This document shows positions 6,564 through 8,830 of a stretch of 8,830 nucleotides of DNA, in pieces; the stretch's first letter is position 1; the number at the start of each line of letters is the position of its first letter. The notes beneath the pieces were generated by a model. The model worked only from the letters and a program-made list of their open reading frames with translations, was not told where the DNA came from and did not search any database. Both the position numbers and the translations under genes were made by a program. Source of the DNA: UBA9642 sp964545585. Its GTDB lineage: Archaea > Nanobdellota > Nanobdellia > Woesearchaeales > UBA9642. The DNA lies in the NCBI GenBank assembly GCA_964545585.1, contig CAZJFT010000039.1:1-8830 (forward strand), in the 5' to 3' direction.

Positions 6564-7727
6564 ATGAAGACAAAATATCTTATAGTTGGGGGCGGTTTTT
6601 TCGGAAGCTATCTTGCATATCTTCTTAAGAATAAGTATAAGAATGCAGATATCATAATTCTTGAGCGAGAGAAAGAACTTTTGCGAAGAGCATCATACAA
6701 CAATCAGGCACGAGTCCATCATGGATACCATTACCCACGTTCATTCTTGACTGCATTCAGCTCGAACAAGAACTTCGACAGGTTCGTAGAAGAGTTCAGG
6801 GAATGCATAGTGGATAATTTCGAGAAGTATTATGCAGTCGGAAGGATACAATCTAAAGTTACTGCATCACAATTCAAAGAATTCTGCGAAAGGATAAAGT
6901 CTCCGCTGGAGCCGGCACCTATGAACGTTAAAGCGCTTGTCAATCCTAGACTCGTCGAGGACATATTCTTGGCGAAAGAGCATGCATTCGACGCAGACAT
7001 ATTGAAGGATATGATGAAAAAGAAGCTTAATGAGAAGAAGATCCCAGTGCTTTACAATCATGAAGCAGTAAAGCTCGTGGAATATGACATGATAATAGAA
7101 GAGGATAAGAATAGAAAAAAATCCGGGAACAAGAGCCTTTTGAAGACAGAAGTCCTCGACCTGAAAACAAAAAAGAGCTTTGTCATCGAATCAGAATATG
7201 TCTTCAACTGCACTTATTCAAACATCAACACATTCCTTAAGGCATCAGGAGTCGAGCTCATCGATCTGAAACAGGAGATGACAGAGATGCCGCTAATAAA
7301 GATCCCTAAAGAGATGGAGGGGAAGAGCATAACAATAATGTGTGGACCATTCTTCTCGATAATGCCGTTCCCACCATTAGGAGTTTATTCCATACATCAT
7401 GTCAGATACACCCCACATTATTATTGGCATGACAAGGATTCTGAAATAGATAATCAGAAGCATTTCGATACTGCGCCGAAGAAGGCGAAGACAAATTTCC
7501 ATAAGATAATAAAGGATGTCTCACGATATGTCCCATGCATGGAGAAGGCAGAATATCTCGGCTCGATATGGGAGATAAAGACAATACTCCCTAGGAATGA
7601 GAATGATGATGGAAGGCCTATACTCTACAAGAAAGATGTTGGCGGCGTAAAGAATCTGATTTGTATAATGGGCGGGAAGCTAGATAATATCTATGATTTG
7701 GAAGATCGGTTGGAGGAGTTAAAGTGA
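6564..7727 (+). CDS. FAD-dependent oxidoreductase, DAO superfamily
   Basis: This 387-residue soluble protein has no signal peptide and starts directly with a dinucleotide-binding fold. The GxGxxG loop is Gly9-Gly11-Gly14 (IVGGGFFGSYLA), and Glu34 at the end of strand 2 would hold the FAD ribose. YNNQARVHHGYHYPRS (45-60) is a pattern I recognise from a group of DAO-like proteins often found in polysaccharide clusters. A second FAD-contact strand (YVFNCTYSN, near 213-221) and a closing GRPILY...GGKLDNIYD segment follow, as in D-amino-acid-oxidase relatives. It probably oxidises or rearranges a C-O or C-N bond. In this context a sugar, sugar nucleotide or lipid-linked sugar is a reasonable but unproven substrate. 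It is first in a separate transcription unit and overlaps the next gene by 4 bases. The His-Gly-x-His stretch is reminiscent of UDP-galactopyranose mutase, but the rest does not fit that enzyme. Confidence 0.82.
   Translation: MKTKYLIVGGGFFGSYLAYLLKNKYKNADIIILEREKELLRRASYNNQARVHHGYHYPRSFLTAFSSNKNFDRFVEEFRECIVDNFEKYYAVGRIQSKVTASQFKEFCERIKSPLEPAPMNVKALVNPRLVEDIFLAKEHAFDADILKDMMKKKLNEKKIPVLYNHEAVKLVEYDMIIEEDKNRKKSGNKSLLKTEVLDLKTKKSFVIESEYVFNCTYSNINTFLKASGVELIDLKQEMTEMPLIKIPKEMEGKSITIMCGPFFSIMPFPPLGVYSIHHVRYTPHYYWHDKDSEIDNQKHFDTAPKKAKTNFHKIIKDVSRYVPCMEKAEYLGSIWEIKTILPRNENDDGRPILYKKDVGGVKNLICIMGGKLDNIYDLEDRLEELK
7712..7716 (+). promoter_or_regulatory. Strong Shine-Dalgarno GGAGG deciding a GTG start
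   Basis: GGAGG lies 7 bases before the GTG at 7724, inside the last codons of the oxidoreductase gene. It is the clearest ribosome binding site in the window. It supports initiation at GTG, whose bases overlap the upstream TGA (GTGA, 7724-7727), and implies the two proteins are made together. Confidence 0.75.
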
Positions 7728-8728
7728 AGAACAAAAAAATAATCAAGGATTATTACATATCAGTAATCTCTGTATTAGACAATGATGCGGATATACTTCA
7801 AGGTTTCATCAATGAAACACTAGGGATATTGCAGGAGAATTATGAAAATTTTGAATTGATACTTATAGATAATGATTCTACGGACAATACTGCAAACTTA
7901 ATGGATTCTCTATTGAAGAAAGAAGAATGCTTGAGATATGTCAAGCTCTCAAAGAAGTATGATACGGAAGTCGCATTGTCTGCAGGACTTGACATAGCGA
8001 TAGGTGACGCGATAATAACTCTTGAACCACAATATGATCCGCCAAAACTAATACCTAAATTTGTCAGCAAGACCATAGAGAAGACAGGGATAGTGTATGG
8101 TATAAGGACTAATTTCGATAAGAAAATGCCATTAAGCTATAAGGTCGGAAAAGAAGTTTTCCATCTTTTCTGTAAAGCATTCTTCGAATTCTCGCCGCCT
8201 AAGGATGCAGGATTCTTCATGGGGATGAGCAGGGCAGCATTGAATGCGATAACACAGATAAAGAGCAGGTCAAAATTCTTGCGCGTGTTCGGAAGGAAAA
8301 TCGGACATAAAGTCGATACGATAGAATATAAGATTGTCCTGCGAAGGAGAAGGGTAAGAAAGAAGAGCTTCATGGAATCGCTAAATTACGGCATTTCAGT
8401 AATATTCAGCAACTCGCACAGGCCATTGAGAGTTATCAGCTATTTAGGATTCATAGTGGCTATGGGAAACCTATTGTACGTGCTTGCAATAGTGATTGCG
8501 GCATACTTCCAGAGAAGCTTGATACAAGGATGGACTATAATATCTGTACAGAACGCCATAATGTACTTCCTGCTGTTCATAACGCTCGTGATATTTGTAG
8601 AATTCTCAATAAGAAGTACAGAGACGCTTCGTGATGAACCACCATATTACGTCGATTATGAGAAGGACAGCAACGTGATGATAAGGAACGAGAAGCAGAG
8701 AAGGAATGTCTACGAGAGCGCTAGATAA
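7724..8728 (+). CDS. GtrB/DPM1-like GT2 membrane glycosyltransferase lacking the DxD motif
   Basis: This 334-residue protein begins with GTG. The GT2 domain (about 10-225) aligns by eye to dolichol-phosphate-mannose synthase and bactoprenol glucosyltransferase GtrB. It has ISVISVLDND, LIDNDSTDNT (47-56), KLSKKYDTEVALSAGLDIAIGDA (73-95, with the family's ALxAGLD), PKDAGFF, KFLR and RVRKKSF near the end of the domain. Two C-terminal helices (about 237-262 and 278-297) and the ending EFSIRSTETLRDEPPYYV match the GtrB tail. Such enzymes load undecaprenyl or dolichyl phosphate with one sugar on the cytosolic face. The oddity is at residues 100-107: LEPQYDPP stands where relatives have DADLQxPP, so both metal-binding aspartates are missing, and the DFR after DAG is FFM. 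It may be metal-independent, use another donor, or be regulatory. It is co-translated with the oxidoreductase. Confidence 0.85.
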   Translation: MKNKKIIKDYYISVISVLDNDADILQGFINETLGILQENYENFELILIDNDSTDNTANLMDSLLKKEECLRYVKLSKKYDTEVALSAGLDIAIGDAIITLEPQYDPPKLIPKFVSKTIEKTGIVYGIRTNFDKKMPLSYKVGKEVFHLFCKAFFEFSPPKDAGFFMGMSRAALNAITQIKSRSKFLRVFGRKIGHKVDTIEYKIVLRRRRVRKKSFMESLNYGISVIFSNSHRPLRVISYLGFIVAMGNLLYVLAIVIAAYFQRSLIQGWTIISVQNAIMYFLLFITLVIFVEFSIRSTETLRDEPPYYVDYEKDSNVMIRNEKQRRNVYESAR

Positions 8729-8755
8729 AAACAACAGAAAGAAAAAAGATAATCA

Positions 8756-8792
8756 GAAAAAAAAATAATTTTTTATTTTTCTTGTTTTTTTT
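8756..8792 (+). terminator. T-rich terminator, possibly acting in both directions
   Basis: Twenty-eight bases after the last stop codon there is an A9 run (8757-8765) followed by T6, T5 and T8 tracts (8769-8774, 8776-8780, 8785-8792). Archaeal RNA polymerase stops at such U-tracts without a strong hairpin. The A and T runs can also pair imperfectly, and the A run gives a T run on the minus strand, which would suit two convergent genes. Confidence 0.55.
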
Positions 8793-8830
8793 ATTCCAAT
8801 GCAAGAATTTTTTCTTCAGTTTTCAAAATC
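8791..8830 (-). CDS. Possible C-terminal end of a convergent gene
   Basis: On the minus strand one frame is open from the right edge for 12 codons (ILKTEEKILALE) and ends in TAA at 8791-8793. The other two minus frames hit stops within the same stretch. The position, just beyond a T-rich terminator facing the rightward operon, is what a convergent gene's tail would look like, and the charged, Leu-rich ending is protein-like. Twelve codons are too few for family assignment, and chance remains a serious alternative. Confidence 0.3.
   Translation of the reverse strand, partial: ILKTEEKILALE

Noticed and set aside
6564..7727. UDP-galactopyranose mutase as identity of the flavoprotein
   Set aside because: The HHGYHYPRS stretch recalls the mutase GPHxFHT region, but the other mutase landmarks are not visible and the C-terminal GGKLDNIYD end fits DAO-like proteins better.
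1..8830. CRISPR arrays, tRNA or rRNA genes, insertion sequences, att sites
   Set aside because: Reading both strands showed no spaced direct repeats, no cloverleaf-like stretch in the non-coding gaps, no transposase motif and no terminal inverted repeats. Nearly all bases are in coupled coding genes.

Overview
The window is an AT-rich glycan-assembly locus. Every recognisable gene points rightward on the + strand. It holds six glycosyltransferase-type genes that are complete or nearly so, one glycosyltransferase cut by the left edge, and one FAD-dependent oxidoreductase. An archaeal source is the best reading, perhaps a DPANN-type lineage, but this is inference. It rests on heavy use of ATA for isoleucine and AGA/AGG for arginine, a good archaeal BRE/TATA element at 6523-6538 placed for a near-leaderless transcript, and dolichol-phosphate-mannose-synthase-like and PIG-V-like families. 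No marker gene fixes the taxon, and a bacterium of unusual codon use is not excluded. The 10-base run of N at 5084-5093 shows this is a draft assembly, probably metagenomic.

Left block (2-6488): six genes overlap or abut so tightly that they must be one transcription unit. Three GT9 (ADP-heptose:LPS heptosyltransferase-like) genes come first: one lacking its N-terminus (2-448), one complete (445-1479), and one with a membrane-anchored N-terminus and a shortened C-terminus (1476-2444). A GT-C membrane glycosyltransferase of the PMT/ArnT-like type (2428-4197), a GT2 with C-terminal membrane helices (4190-5221, containing the N gap) and a PIG-V/COG5542-like membrane mannosyltransferase (5226-6488) follow.

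Right block (6489-8728): a 75-base intergenic region carries an archaeal promoter. Behind it come a DAO-family FAD oxidoreductase (6564-7727) and, overlapping it by 4 bases with a GTG start and a strong Shine-Dalgarno, a GtrB/DPM1-like membrane GT2 (7724-8728). The catalytic DxD of this GT2 is replaced by a Glu-Pro-Gln sequence. A T-rich terminator follows. At the right edge a short minus-strand reading frame may be the tail of a convergent gene.

How the genes may work together (inference): cytosolic and membrane-associated GT9 and GT2 enzymes would build a lipid-linked or surface oligosaccharide from nucleotide sugars. The GtrB-like enzyme could load a polyprenyl phosphate with one sugar, and the two GT-C proteins could use such lipid-phosphate sugars on the outer face of the membrane. 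The oxidoreductase may modify a sugar or lipid intermediate. No sugar-nucleotide synthesis gene, flippase, polymerase or oligosaccharyltransferase is seen. The most interesting points are the promoter-driven oxidoreductase/non-DxD GT2 pair and the run of three bacterial-LPS-type GT9 genes in an archaeal-looking context.
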